A program made the position numbers and the translations under genes. The notes under the pieces were generated by a model that saw only the letters and a program-made list of their open reading frames with translations, had not been told where the DNA came from and did not search any database. Below are positions 46,794-56,547 of a stretch of 64,000 bases of DNA, piece by piece. Each line of letters begins with the position of its first letter. Within the stretch, counting starts at the first letter, position 1. This DNA is from Pseudomonadota bacterium (GTDB taxonomy: Bacteria > Pseudomonadota > Gammaproteobacteria > Halothiobacillales > Halothiobacillaceae): contig JAJYYE010000001.1 of the NCBI GenBank assembly GCA_021801265.1, positions 1-64,000 of the forward strand, in the 5' to 3' direction.

Positions 46794-46849
46794 TTGCCAT
46801 TGAATGCGTGGGTTAACTAGCGCATTCAAATTCACTGTGAATAAAAAAA

Positions 46850-46870
46850 GCCCCGTTTTGGGGCTTTTTT
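46850..46870 (+). terminator. fbp terminator
   Basis: GCCCC-GTTTT-GGGGC with an A-tract before and six T after; about 56 bases after the fbp stop. A second inverted repeat (TTGAATGCG...CGCATTCAA, 46800-46829) precedes it. Confidence 0.85.
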
Positions 46871-46992
46871 AGCTAATCAATCGCGAATATTTATTGCGCT
46901 GAGGCAATCTTAGCGCCACCTGGGCAAGTTTGCTTGTTTGAAGCCAGGAGAGACCCCGCCTACCTTAAATGTCCCGAAACATAAAAGCTCGA

Positions 46993-49900
46993 TCAGACCG
47001 GCCGCCGCACCCGGAACCACAGGGCGTACAGGGCGGGCAGGAACAGGATAGTGAGGAAGGTACCACCAAAAATCCCACCAATCAGCGTGTAGGCCAGCGG
47101 GCCCCAAAACGTGCTTTCGGTGAGCGGAATGAAGGCCAGTACGGCGGCCAGTGCCGTGAGCACGACCGGGCGGGCGCGGCGAATGGTCGCCTCGATGACA
47201 GCGGTATAGCGATCCTGTCCATGGCGTTCATTCTCGTTGATCTGCCCGACCAAAATCAGCGTGTTACGCATCAAAATCCCCGCTAGGCCGATCAGGCCCA
47301 ATAAGGCCACAAAGCCGAAGGGTTGATTGAAGATCGCCAAGGAGGCCACGGCACCAATCAGCCCCAGTGGGGCGGTGAGCAGCACCATGAGCAGCCCCGG
47401 AAAGGAACGCATGATGAGCATGATCAACGTAAGCATCAGCAGTACCATCACCGGCATCACCTTGGCAATCGAGGCTTGCGCCTTGGCAGATTCTTCAACC
47501 GAGCCACCGATCTGGATGTCATATCCCAGCGGTAAATCAGCACGAATTTTATCCAGCTTAGTCCAAACAGCCGCCGTGACATCGGGCGGTTGTGCGCCGG
47601 TGACTTCTGCATCGATATTGATCGACGGGTCGCGATTCCGGCGCTTCATGACCGGATACTCATACCGCGTTTCAATTTGTCCAAGCTGCCCCAAGGGCAC
47701 AGTTTGGCCATTAGCCAATCGAATCGGCAAGGTTTCAAGCTGCGCCAAATCGCGCGCGGGTAGGGGCGAACCGCGCACCATCAGATTTACGGTACGAATA
47801 TCCACCCGCAGTTGCGTTACCGGTGTGCCAGACAACCACGTTTGGGTTTGCGCCTCAATCGCTTGCGGCGTCAGGCCCAAAGCCGCCAGCCGGGCCTGAT
47901 CCAGTTTGAGACTCAACACCGGCATTTTTTCACCCCATGACAAATGCGGGTTGATAGTGTGTGGGTTTTCGGCCATCACGGCGCGTACCTGATCGCCAAT
48001 ACGGCGCAACTCATCGATATCTGGACCCATGACTCGGAATTGCACTGGCCAGATAACGGGCGGGCCGTACAACAACGGGTGAGGCCGCACTTGCGCCTCA
48101 GGGAAATCGCCTGCGTCGATTTTTTTCTGCAGCATGACTTGCAGTTCATCCCGCTCGATGGCGTTATGCGCTACAGCGATAATTTTGGCAAACGCTGGGT
48201 TGGGTAATTCGGGATTCAATGCGAGGAAAAACCGCGGGGCGCCTTGGCCGATATAGGTTGAAAGTGATGCAAGTTGCGGTGCCCCTTTGATCGCGGCCTC
48301 CAACCGATGTGCGACTTTTTCGGTAGCTGCAATGGATGAGCCTTCAGGCAAGTCAATATCAATCAAGAGCTCCGGTCGATCGGAGCTGGGGAAAAATTGT
48401 TTTGCGACGCCTTTACCCATCACCGCCACGGAAGCCAGGAACAACAGCACGGTGGTACCCGCCACCAGCCAGCGGTAATCGACACAAAAAATAACCACGC
48501 GACGCAAGCCGCGATAAATGCGGCTTTGATACATTCCGCTACCGCCCGCAGGATGCGGGATGACTTTGGGCAGAAAATGCACCCCGAGATACGGCGTAAA
48601 TACCACCGCAACCAGCCAGGAGGCGATGAGAGAAATACCTAAAATCCAGAAAATGTTGCCCGCATATTCGCCCACATTCGATTGGGCAAAACCAATCGGC
48701 ACAAAACCCACCACGGTAATCAAGGTACCCACCAGCATCGGCGCAGCAGTAATACGCCAGGCGGCGGCGGCGGCCTCGGTGCGGGATAAACCCTCTTCCA
48801 ATTTCACCAGCATCATTTCGATAGCGATGATGGCGTCATCCACCAGCAAACCGAGCGAGATAATCAGCGCGCCCAAGGTGATACGATCGAGGTTTTTGCC
48901 GGTCATCAGCATCACGCCGAAGGTAATGCCCAAGGTCAGCGGCACGGCCAACGCCACCACCAAGCCAGCACGCAACCCCAGCGCGATAAAACCCACCAGC
49001 ATCACCACGCCCAGCGCGATGAAGAACTTCCATTGAAAGGTATTCACTGCCAGCTTAATGGCATTCGCCTGATCGGTGACTTTGGTTAAGGTCACGCCCA
49101 GCGGCAGTTGCTGTTGTGCGGTTTTCTCAAACTGAGTCAAGCGCTCGCCCAAGGCTAAACCATTGGCGTTTTTCGCCATAATCACGCCGACCATCACCGC
49201 GTTTTGGCCATTGTTTTGAATGATGAAACTCGGCGGATCGGCATAACCTCGCCGCACGGTCGCAATATCACCCAGGCGAATCACCCGCCCATCAATGGCC
49301 AAGGCGGTGTTTTCAATCCGCCCAATGATGCCCGGCGTGCGCGCGGCATAGCCCGCATCCACCCGAAAATACAGGCGGGGTCCGGCTGTTTCGACCAAAC
49401 CTGCGGGGGTGATGGTGTTCTGGGCGGCAATCGCCTGGCCAATGGCGGCAGGTGTCAGCCCCATGGTTTGAAGTTTTTTGGGATCCAAATCAACAAACAC
49501 CTGCTCAGGCTGCTCACCCAGAATATGGACTTTGGCCACGCCGGGCACAGCTAAAGCTCCGGTGCGCAAACGCTCGGCTTCCCGCGCTAAATCCCGCTCG
49601 GGCAAGCCGGGCGCGGTGAGTGCATACAGCGTGAAATAGACATCGGAGAAATCATCATTGAAAAAAGGCCCCTGCACACCGGCTGGCAGGTTGGGCGCCT
49701 CATCGCCTAAATGCTTACGCACCTGATAAAACGCGTTTTGCACCTGATCAGGCGGCGTATCTTCACGCAAATCCACCCGCATCTGGATGCTTCCCGGGCG
49801 CGCATAGGTTTCAACCCGATCAAAATAGGGCACGGCTTGCAAGGCCTTTTCCAGCTTATCCGCCACTTGATCCTGCATTTGCTGTGCAGTCGCGCCGGGC

Positions 49901-50115
49901 CATTGCGCCGTCACCACCATGACTTTAATCGTAAAAGTGGGGTCTTCGGCGCGCCCCAACGAAACAAACGAATATACCCCGACCAAGGCCACCATAATGA
50001 TGAAGTACAAGGTGACGGCATGCTCACGTACCGCCAGCGCCGAGAGGTTAAATCCCGAAAAACTGGCGCGATTCGGTTCGCGTTGCCCTGATCCAACCAG
50101 TTTGGGATCGCTCAT
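46993..50115 (-). CDS. RND-family efflux transporter (inner-membrane pump)
   Basis: A 1040-residue proton-driven RND pump of the AcrB/MexB-like superfamily. Twelve membrane segments with two large periplasmic loops are visible; the proton-relay aspartates lie in LGLLVDDAIIAIEMM. The N-terminus carries an atypical hydrophilic stretch before the first membrane helix. It lacks the methionine pattern of CusA metal pumps, so multidrug/organic export is more likely, but the substrate is unknown. It overlaps the adaptor gene by 4 bases. No TolC-type gene is adjacent. Confidence 0.93.
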   Translation of the reverse strand: MSDPKLVGSGQREPNRASFSGFNLSALAVREHAVTLYFIIMVALVGVYSFVSLGRAEDPTFTIKVMVVTAQWPGATAQQMQDQVADKLEKALQAVPYFDRVETYARPGSIQMRVDLREDTPPDQVQNAFYQVRKHLGDEAPNLPAGVQGPFFNDDFSDVYFTLYALTAPGLPERDLAREAERLRTGALAVPGVAKVHILGEQPEQVFVDLDPKKLQTMGLTPAAIGQAIAAQNTITPAGLVETAGPRLYFRVDAGYAARTPGIIGRIENTALAIDGRVIRLGDIATVRRGYADPPSFIIQNNGQNAVMVGVIMAKNANGLALGERLTQFEKTAQQQLPLGVTLTKVTDQANAIKLAVNTFQWKFFIALGVVMLVGFIALGLRAGLVVALAVPLTLGITFGVMLMTGKNLDRITLGALIISLGLLVDDAIIAIEMMLVKLEEGLSRTEAAAAAWRITAAPMLVGTLITVVGFVPIGFAQSNVGEYAGNIFWILGISLIASWLVAVVFTPYLGVHFLPKVIPHPAGGSGMYQSRIYRGLRRVVIFCVDYRWLVAGTTVLLFLASVAVMGKGVAKQFFPSSDRPELLIDIDLPEGSSIAATEKVAHRLEAAIKGAPQLASLSTYIGQGAPRFFLALNPELPNPAFAKIIAVAHNAIERDELQVMLQKKIDAGDFPEAQVRPHPLLYGPPVIWPVQFRVMGPDIDELRRIGDQVRAVMAENPHTINPHLSWGEKMPVLSLKLDQARLAALGLTPQAIEAQTQTWLSGTPVTQLRVDIRTVNLMVRGSPLPARDLAQLETLPIRLANGQTVPLGQLGQIETRYEYPVMKRRNRDPSINIDAEVTGAQPPDVTAAVWTKLDKIRADLPLGYDIQIGGSVEESAKAQASIAKVMPVMVLLMLTLIMLIMRSFPGLLMVLLTAPLGLIGAVASLAIFNQPFGFVALLGLIGLAGILMRNTLILVGQINENERHGQDRYTAVIEATIRRARPVVLTALAAVLAFIPLTESTFWGPLAYTLIGGIFGGTFLTILFLPALYALWFRVRRPV

Positions 50116-51191
50116 GAACCCAACCCCGGCTGGATGCGTACGCGCTCGCCGTCATGCAGACGATTCACGCCCAATGCAACCACCATCGTACCCGTGGGTA
50201 AATCGGTGCTGATGACCGCCTGCTCATGCCCCAAACTCAAGACGTGAATGGGCGTGAATACCGCTTTGCCATCACGCACCACGAATAGTCCCGACCGATC
50301 CCCCTGCCCTAAAATCGCACCAATCGGTACCGTTTTTGACACGGTTTGATCGGCAAACGAGAGTGTGACCGTTTGACCTAAACCCGAAGCGGTCACTGGG
50401 TTCTGCGGCAAATCAAACCGCACCGTCCAGGTGCGGCTTGCGGCATCGACTGCGCCTTCGACCGTCGCAAACGTTGCATCCAGCGAATGAGTCTGGCCAA
50501 AAATTTGCGCCTTGGCCAAATGAGGCAAACCGGCCAAACGCTGCTCCGGCACGGCAACCAAAGCTTGGCGATCACGCGCACCCGCCAGCGTCACTACCGG
50601 CTGCCCGGCACCCACGACCGCACCGCGATCCGCATCCACCGACACGACGACCCCGGCAAACGGCGCTTTCAATTCCGCATAACCCAAGGCCAGCCGTGCT
50701 TGATCAAGTTGCGCGCGCGCGGCAGTTTGCGCGGCACTGGCAGCATTCACATTCGATTTGGCCTGATCGAAATCCTGCGGACTGGTGAGTTTTTGGGCGA
50801 CCATGGATTGAATTCGCTCAAAATTTTGCTGGGCGAACCGCGCCTGCGCTTCGGCCTGCCGGGCTTGTGCGCTACTTGCCGCCACTTTAGCCTGCAAATC
50901 TGCGGGGTCTAATTTTGCCAGCACCTCGCCAGCCTGAACCGACGCGCCACGCTCGACCAAGCGCGCAGCAATCCGCCCGCCGACCTGAAAACCCACCACG
51001 CTTTGCGTGGCCGACACCACCGTACCCGTCAAATTTGGCTGCGCCAGTGCCCCCGCTTGAATCAACGCCACCCGCACGACAGGCGGCGGCGTCTCTACCG
51101 GCGCCCGCTCACTCTTGCAGCCCGCCAACACCATAGCCAACACCATCATTACGCCCAGATTTCGCCCTGGCCGTGTGCATTGTTCCATCAT
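50112..51191 (-). CDS. RND periplasmic adaptor (HlyD/AcrA type) lipoprotein
   Basis: Adaptor subunit of the RND pump, about 359 residues from the ATG at 51191 (MMEQCTRPGRN). Lipoprotein signal with lipobox LAGC, then the biotinyl-lipoyl region (VVGFQVGGRIAARLVERGASVQAG), a coiled-coil hairpin rich in Ala/Gln (about 95-170) and beta-barrel domains. The track start at 51215 has no ribosome binding site. First gene of the pump operon. Confidence 0.92.
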   Translation of the reverse strand: MMEQCTRPGRNLGVMMVLAMVLAGCKSERAPVETPPPVVRVALIQAGALAQPNLTGTVVSATQSVVGFQVGGRIAARLVERGASVQAGEVLAKLDPADLQAKVAASSAQARQAEAQARFAQQNFERIQSMVAQKLTSPQDFDQAKSNVNAASAAQTAARAQLDQARLALGYAELKAPFAGVVVSVDADRGAVVGAGQPVVTLAGARDRQALVAVPEQRLAGLPHLAKAQIFGQTHSLDATFATVEGAVDAASRTWTVRFDLPQNPVTASGLGQTVTLSFADQTVSKTVPIGAILGQGDRSGLFVVRDGKAVFTPIHVLSLGHEQAVISTDLPTGTMVVALGVNRLHDGERVRIQPGLGS

Positions 51192-51315
51192 AAATTTCAA
51201 CCTGTTGTATCTCATAACGCTAACGCGTCAAATGGCACCAAACTCACTTAGCCGCGAAAAACCGCCCCCGCGCTGCCATACTCAAAGCTTTCAATAAATC
51301 CGCTTAAATAATGTT

Positions 51316-52737
51316 ATGACGACACTCGTATGGTTTCGCCAAGATTTACGCTTACAGGATAATCCCGCGCTATCCGCAGCCCTGAACGATGGCCACATCA
51401 TACCGATTTATATCCAAGCCGGTGACGTGGATACCGCACGCGAAGGCAGCGCGGCACGCTGGTGGCGGCATCACAGCCTCAGCGATCTGGCAAGTGGCAT
51501 CGCCGCGCTGGGGAGCCGACTCATCATCCGCCAAGGCGAGCCACTGGCTGAGCTGCAAAAACTGATCCTTCAAACGGGTGCTACGGCCATCGTGTGGAAT
51601 CGCCGTCTTGAACCTGCGGCGATTGCAGCCGATCAAATCATTAAAGCAGCACTCAAGGCCGATGGCATGAACGCACGTTCATTCAACGGCAATTACCTAC
51701 ATGAACCCTGGGAAATTTTGAATAAACAAGGCCAGCCTTTTCAGATATTTACGCCTTACTGGAAAGCCAAAATCGCCGCCGGTTTAGATTTTTCTATCCA
51801 ACCTGCACCGCCAAGTCTGCCACCCGTCGATCAGCGACTCGAAAGTCTTGCGGTTGAAGCACTCGAACTCTTGCCAAATATCCCGTGGGATAAAAACTTT
51901 TACCTCGAATGGATACCCGGCGAAGCCGGTGCTTGGACCCGGTTTGAACAATTTCTGCCGAAAATCGACGACTACGCAGAGGCGCGTAATTTTCTGGTCG
52001 GTACGGGCGTATCCAAACTCTCCGCGCATCTGCACTTTGGCGAAATCACTCCGCGCCAGATCATTCGACATCTTCTGGATATGCGCGGTTCTGTACTCGA
52101 ATCGCGTGGGGTGGCGCATTTCATGCGCGAACTCGGCTGGCGCGAATTTGGCGTGTACCTCGCCTACCACTTCCCGCACACCGTTGATACACCGCTCGAT
52201 AAACGCTTCAACCGATTCCCCTGGCGCGATGCCCCCGATGATCTGCGCGCTTGGCAACGCGGCCAAACCGGCATTCCGGTGGTGGATGCCGCGATGCGCT
52301 GCTTGTGGGTAACGGGCTGGATGCACAACCGCGCACGGATGATTGTCGCCTCAATGCTTACCAAAAACTTGCTCATCGATTGGCGGCTGGGTGCGGCGTG
52401 GTTTATGGATACGCTGGTCGATGCGGATTTGGGGTCCAACACCGCCGGTTGGCAGTGGACGGCGGGCACTGGCGCCGATGCCGCACCATACTTCCGTATT
52501 TTCAACCCCATGTTGCAGGCTGAAAAATTTGATCCCGAGGGCACGTTTATCCGACGCTGGGTACCCGAACTCGCCCGCGCCGACACCAAAACCTTATTTG
52601 CACCCTGGGAAGCCCGCAGTACGGACTTGCTTAGCGCCGGAATTATTTTGGGCACGACGTACCCTACACCCATCACGGAACTCGCGGGCAGCCGCGCACG
52701 TGCGTTGGCGAGTTTTGCCCAAATTAAGAAATATTAG
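51316..52737 (+). CDS. phr: Deoxyribodipyrimidine photolyase
   Basis: FAD-dependent enzyme that repairs cyclobutane pyrimidine dimers with blue light. It has 473 residues. N-terminal antenna domain (MTTLVWFRQDLRLQDNPAL), C-terminal FAD domain with KLSAHLHFGEITPRQ, MRELGWREFGVYLAYHFP, and SNTAGWQWTAGTGADAAPYF. Single gene, divergent from the RND adaptor. Confidence 0.96.
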   Translation: MTTLVWFRQDLRLQDNPALSAALNDGHIIPIYIQAGDVDTAREGSAARWWRHHSLSDLASGIAALGSRLIIRQGEPLAELQKLILQTGATAIVWNRRLEPAAIAADQIIKAALKADGMNARSFNGNYLHEPWEILNKQGQPFQIFTPYWKAKIAAGLDFSIQPAPPSLPPVDQRLESLAVEALELLPNIPWDKNFYLEWIPGEAGAWTRFEQFLPKIDDYAEARNFLVGTGVSKLSAHLHFGEITPRQIIRHLLDMRGSVLESRGVAHFMRELGWREFGVYLAYHFPHTVDTPLDKRFNRFPWRDAPDDLRAWQRGQTGIPVVDAAMRCLWVTGWMHNRARMIVASMLTKNLLIDWRLGAAWFMDTLVDADLGSNTAGWQWTAGTGADAAPYFRIFNPMLQAEKFDPEGTFIRRWVPELARADTKTLFAPWEARSTDLLSAGIILGTTYPTPITELAGSRARALASFAQIKKY

Positions 52738-52835
52738 CCGTCTGGGGTTCGACGATTTCTCAGCAGCGATCACTCAACGGCGACTGAAATCTGTCAGAAT
52801 CGTTCCTTTTCTAAAATCGGTTTTCAAACCACCTG

Positions 52836-54050
52836 ATGTATCCGCACCACCATCACCTGCTGCGCGCACTGAAATCCTTCGGTCATCGTCTATACCGCCA
52901 CTTGTGGATGGCGGCCTGGTTTCCGCATATTCCGCTGGCTTTGGCCGTAGGGCTTTCCGGGCTCCTGCAAATCCGCCAAACCTTAACGGTGGTCAGTGAA
53001 TTCATCACCCTGCCGCAACAAGCGCTGACCCGCCTCACAGAAGGGTTTGATGCGTCAGCCATTCGCGGCGTGCCACATGATGTGATTGGCGTGCTGCTAA
53101 TGATGATGTCCATTGGCTTAATCATGCGCTCGCGCCTCGCCTGGATGGTCACCTTGCTGATGACTGCGGCAAGTTTACTGCTGGAACTCAGCCCCTATGC
53201 ATCGCAACCGCTATGGCTGGAATTTATTCACGGCAGCTTATTGATTTTACTGATCTTGTCGCGTGAACACTTCCAGCGCGCCAGTCTGGCCACCGGCACC
53301 TTGTTTGCCACCACCGGCATGCTGCTTACCATCAGCTTTGGTGTGGTTGGCGCATATGTATTGGGCGCACAATTCAAACCCGGGATTCCTGATTTCGTTA
53401 CCGCGTTGTATTTCACCATTGTCACCATGTCTACGGTGGGTTACGGCGACATAATCCCCATCACGTCTGAAGCCCGCCTGTTTACCATCAGTTTGGTGAT
53501 CTTGGGCTTATTGGTGTTTGCGACTTCACTGACGGCCATTTTAGGGCCAATGATGAACAAACAATTACTGAACCTGATTCAACCCCGGAGAAAACCGATG
53601 CAGCGCAAAGATCACATTATCGTGGTGGGCAATGGTTCACTCGCCCGCAATGCGGCTAAATCATTGGAAACACGCGGCCTGAGCGTCACCGTGATTTGGC
53701 CAACCAAACCGCCCGAGTGTGCCGATCTACCCTGTGATTTAATCATTGGCGATGGCAGCGACAGCGAGATTCTGCTGCAAGCGCAAGTCGATACCGCCCG
53801 CGCTGTGCTGGCGCTGACCGATGATGATTCCGATAACGCCTTCATTATTCTCGCGGCCAAGGATGTGAACGAAAAAATCAAAACCGTGGCCGCCGTGAGT
53901 GATGCGCACAACATGGATAAGCTTAAGCGGGTTCACCCCGATGTGGTGCTGGCCCTGCCCGTGATTGGTGCAGAATTACTCGCCATGGCGTTAAGCGGCG
54001 AAGACATCAAGGCAGATGCGTTATTTGAGCAACTGTTGCAATTGGATTAA
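52836..54050 (+). CDS. Potassium channel with RCK/TrkA-N domain
   Basis: A 404-residue K+ channel of the voltage-gated-like or MthK-like type. Hydrophobic segments fill the first 230 residues; the selectivity filter reads TMSTVGYGD. A TrkA-N/RCK domain follows (DHIIVVGNGSLARNAAKSLE, with NAD-binding-like glycine-rich start). The helix count before the pore suggests a six-segment channel like E. coli Kch. Gating ligand unknown. No partner gene. Confidence 0.9.
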   Translation: MYPHHHHLLRALKSFGHRLYRHLWMAAWFPHIPLALAVGLSGLLQIRQTLTVVSEFITLPQQALTRLTEGFDASAIRGVPHDVIGVLLMMMSIGLIMRSRLAWMVTLLMTAASLLLELSPYASQPLWLEFIHGSLLILLILSREHFQRASLATGTLFATTGMLLTISFGVVGAYVLGAQFKPGIPDFVTALYFTIVTMSTVGYGDIIPITSEARLFTISLVILGLLVFATSLTAILGPMMNKQLLNLIQPRRKPMQRKDHIIVVGNGSLARNAAKSLETRGLSVTVIWPTKPPECADLPCDLIIGDGSDSEILLQAQVDTARAVLALTDDDSDNAFIILAAKDVNEKIKTVAAVSDAHNMDKLKRVHPDVVLALPVIGAELLAMALSGEDIKADALFEQLLQLD

Positions 54051-54070
54051 TTGGTCTTGAGTAACTCAGA

Positions 54071-54874
54071 ATGTCGATATATAGTGAAGGTGATTTTGGT
54101 GAATTTGTCCTGCCGTTAGCCCTACGTCTGGGCGGGCAGGAAATTTCAAATCGGCGGTTAAAGCTGCTGGAAGCCGTGCGCCACACAGGTTCGATCAGCG
54201 GTGCAGCCAAAGCCATCGGCATGACCTACAAAGCCGCTTGGGATGCCATTGATGCCATCAACAACCTCGCGGCCAAACCCGTGGTGGTTGCCCAGCATGG
54301 CGGATCGGGCGGGGGTGGCGCGGTGCTATCGGTCTATGGTGTGGAGCTGATTACCGCTTTTGGCAAGCTGGCCGCCATGCAGACCGAGCTCACGGCGCTG
54401 TTTCAACATCACCAAATCGAACATCTCACCCACGATTTACGGAGTATTTTGATGAAAACCAGCGCACGCAATACCTTTTCCGGCACCGTAACAGCTGTCA
54501 TCCCGGGCGCTGTGAACAGTGAAGTCGTTTTACATATTCAAGGTGGTGATGAACTCATCGCGATCATCACCAACGGCAGCGTGGAAAACATGGGGCTGAG
54601 CGTAGGCAAAACCGCGTACGCGCTGATTAAATCCAGCTTTGTAATCGTATCCAAAGAACCTGTGACCACCTCGGCGCGCAACCAGTTGTGCGGCACGGTA
54701 GAGCGCGTCACCGATGGTGCGGTGAATGCCGAAATCGTGATTAAACTCGCCGGTGGCAATTTAGTCACCGCCATGATTACCGAAGGCAGCACCCAATCAC
54801 TAGGACTGGAAGTCGGCGACAAAGCCTGCGCGATCATCAAAGCCAGTCATATCATTGTGGGTATAGATAACTAA
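54071..54874 (+). CDS. modE: Molybdate-responsive regulator ModE
   Basis: Represses molybdate uptake and activates molybdoenzyme genes when molybdate is bound. It has 267 residues: an N-terminal LysR-like winged helix (NRRLKLLEAVRHTGSISGAA) and two C-terminal Mop/TOBE domains (SARNTFSGTVTAVIPGAVN and SARNQLCGTVERVTDGAVN). Situated just before modABC, separated by a terminator and a candidate ModE site. Confidence 0.95.
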   Translation: MSIYSEGDFGEFVLPLALRLGGQEISNRRLKLLEAVRHTGSISGAAKAIGMTYKAAWDAIDAINNLAAKPVVVAQHGGSGGGGAVLSVYGVELITAFGKLAAMQTELTALFQHHQIEHLTHDLRSILMKTSARNTFSGTVTAVIPGAVNSEVVLHIQGGDELIAIITNGSVENMGLSVGKTAYALIKSSFVIVSKEPVTTSARNQLCGTVERVTDGAVNAEIVIKLAGGNLVTAMITEGSTQSLGLEVGDKACAIIKASHIIVGIDN

Positions 54875-54885
54875 GTTTCGCCGTG

Positions 54886-54915
54886 GCACGCTCTGTTGGG
54901 CGTGCTTTTTTTTTT
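54886..54915 (+). terminator. modE terminator
   Basis: GCACGC and GCGTGC form a stem with an 8-base loop, followed by a run of ten T. It isolates modE from modABC, which therefore need their own promoter. Confidence 0.85.
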
Positions 54916-54922
54916 CGCCATT

Positions 54923-54946
54923 CGATATATATCTTAATAAACATCG
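54923..54946. promoter_or_regulatory. Candidate ModE operator before modA
   Basis: CGATATATAT-CTTA-ATAAACATCG is an imperfect palindrome (8 of 10 positions per half-site) with the CGAT/TATA character of ModE boxes. It abuts the modA ribosome binding site (GGAG, 54946-54949). Confidence 0.55.
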
Positions 54947-54956
54947 GAGATCATCC

Positions 54957-55727
54957 ATGAAAAAAATCCTCAACATCACCATCGGTGCCACTTTTGCCAT
55001 CACCGCCGCCTTCAGCAGTGCCCAAGCCGACACCATCACGGTGGCCGTTGCCGCCAACTTCACCAAGGCAATCGGGGCAATCGGCAAAGAATGGACACAA
55101 GAAACCGGTAACGAGGTGCATTTCTCGTTTGGCCCGACGGGCGGCCTGTATGCGCAAATCAACAACGGCGCACCGTTTGATGCCTTCTTCTCTGCCGACA
55201 CCAAAACCCCGAAAAAACTCGTCGATGAAGGCAAGGCCAGCGATTATTTTGCATACGCCCAAGGCAAACTCGCGCTGTACAGTACAAGTTTGCCGGTTAC
55301 CAAGGACCCAACCGCCATCATCAAAGGCGGCGACTATAAATTCCTGGCCATCGCTAACCCCAAAGGTGCCCCATATGGCAGCGCGGCGGTGCAAGTGCTC
55401 GAAAAAATGGATATGTATAAAAAGCTCGATAGCGAGAAAAAAATCGTCCAAGGGGAAAGCATTACCGCCACCTTCCAATTTGTCATGACGGGCAATGCCC
55501 AACTCGGCTTCGTGGCACTCTCGCAAATTAAAGACCCCGAAAGCCCGGCCAATGGCAAGGGGGAATTCTGGCTCGTGCCACAAGAAGATTACTCGCCCAT
55601 CAATCAAGCGGCCGTACTGATTAAAGACTCCAAACATGCCGCCGCCGCCAAAAGTTTTATGGCGTTCATGAAGAGCCCGGCTGCTGTAAAAATCATCGAA
55701 AGTTACGGTTACGAAATTCCGAAATAA
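54957..55727 (+). CDS. modA: Molybdate ABC transporter binding protein ModA
   Basis: Periplasmic molybdate/tungstate receptor, 256 residues. Signal peptide ending SSAQA/DTITVAV; ligand-binding segments include SFGPTGGLYAQINNGAPFDAFFSAD and VAAANFTKAI-like start (VAVAANFTKAI). GGAGATC precedes the start. First of modABC. The modA-modB gap (123 bp) contains a GC-rich inverted sequence that could attenuate modBC. Confidence 0.95.
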   Translation: MKKILNITIGATFAITAAFSSAQADTITVAVAANFTKAIGAIGKEWTQETGNEVHFSFGPTGGLYAQINNGAPFDAFFSADTKTPKKLVDEGKASDYFAYAQGKLALYSTSLPVTKDPTAIIKGGDYKFLAIANPKGAPYGSAAVQVLEKMDMYKKLDSEKKIVQGESITATFQFVMTGNAQLGFVALSQIKDPESPANGKGEFWLVPQEDYSPINQAAVLIKDSKHAAAAKSFMAFMKSPAAVKIIESYGYEIPK

Positions 55728-55850
55728 TCGGAATCATGCCCTGCCGTGTCGGAAATACCCCCTGCGCTGCAGGAGGGGTTTCAACCCCGACCAATGCAGC
55801 CAAAACCCTAAAAGCCCGGGGCAATCACCCCAACCAACACGAGCTTGACC

Positions 55851-56543
55851 ATGCAGATATTCGGCTACCCACTTGATGTGGATCCCATTCTTCTCACCCT
55901 GGAAGTGGCGGCCATCACCACGGTGGTATTGCTGATGATTGGTACCCCCATTGCCTGGTTTTTGTCACAGATGCGTTCCCGCGCCCGCATTTTTTTGGAA
56001 GCCCTGGTCGCGCTGCCGCTGGTATTACCGCCGACCGTACTCGGTTTTTACCTGATTATCGCCATGAATCCAGACGGCACCATCGCCAGCTTGCTGCGCG
56101 ATATCGGCATCCACCAACAGCTTACCTTCAGCAAAACGGGCCTTGTGATCGGTTCGGTGGTTTACTCGCTCCCATTTACGGTACAACCCATTATGGCGGC
56201 GTTTGAAGCCCTGCCCATGCCAATCGTCGACGCCGCCCGCACCATGCGCGCCGCGTTTTTTGATCGATTTTTCACCGTAATTGTGCCGCTGGCGCGCCAG
56301 GGTTTTTTGGTGGGATCAGTGCTCACCTTCGCGCATACGGTGGGAGAATTCGGCGTGGTGCTGATGGTCGGTGGCAATATCGAAGGCCAAACCCGCACGG
56401 TATCCATTGCGATTTTCGACCATGTGGAATCGTTTGAATATGCTGATGCCCATATGCTGTCCATCATCATGGTGATTTTCTCGATGCTGGTGCTGATGTT
56501 TGTCTATGCACTCAATCGCAAGCTTCAAATCAAGCAGGCATAA
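55851..56543 (+). CDS. modB: Molybdate ABC transporter permease ModB
   Basis: Inner-membrane permease, 230 residues with about five to six helices and the EAA-loop region AARTMRAAFFDRFFTVIVPLA that contacts ModC. The start is the ATG at 55851; the track's 55845 is a TTG. Followed after 4 bases by modC. Confidence 0.95.
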   Translation: MQIFGYPLDVDPILLTLEVAAITTVVLLMIGTPIAWFLSQMRSRARIFLEALVALPLVLPPTVLGFYLIIAMNPDGTIASLLRDIGIHQQLTFSKTGLVIGSVVYSLPFTVQPIMAAFEALPMPIVDAARTMRAAFFDRFFTVIVPLARQGFLVGSVLTFAHTVGEFGVVLMVGGNIEGQTRTVSIAIFDHVESFEYADAHMLSIIMVIFSMLVLMFVYALNRKLQIKQA

Positions 56544-56547
56544 CCCC

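Noticed and set aside
46993-50115. RND pump as a CusA-type metal exporter
   Set aside because: No methionine relay pattern and no copper/silver genes nearby; left as a general RND efflux pump.
52343-52999. 218-residue plus-strand ORF across the phr 3' end
   Set aside because: Overlaps photolyase and the potassium channel start in another frame; Pro/Arg-rich shadow composition.
54951-55637. 228-residue minus-strand ORF opposite modA
   Set aside because: Antisense to a clear ModA; low-complexity Gly/Phe/Val composition typical of shadows.
55755-55785. GC-rich inverted sequence between modA and modB as a terminator
   Set aside because: Pairing needs a bulge and there is no T-tract; modBC clearly belong with modA, so it is at most an attenuator.
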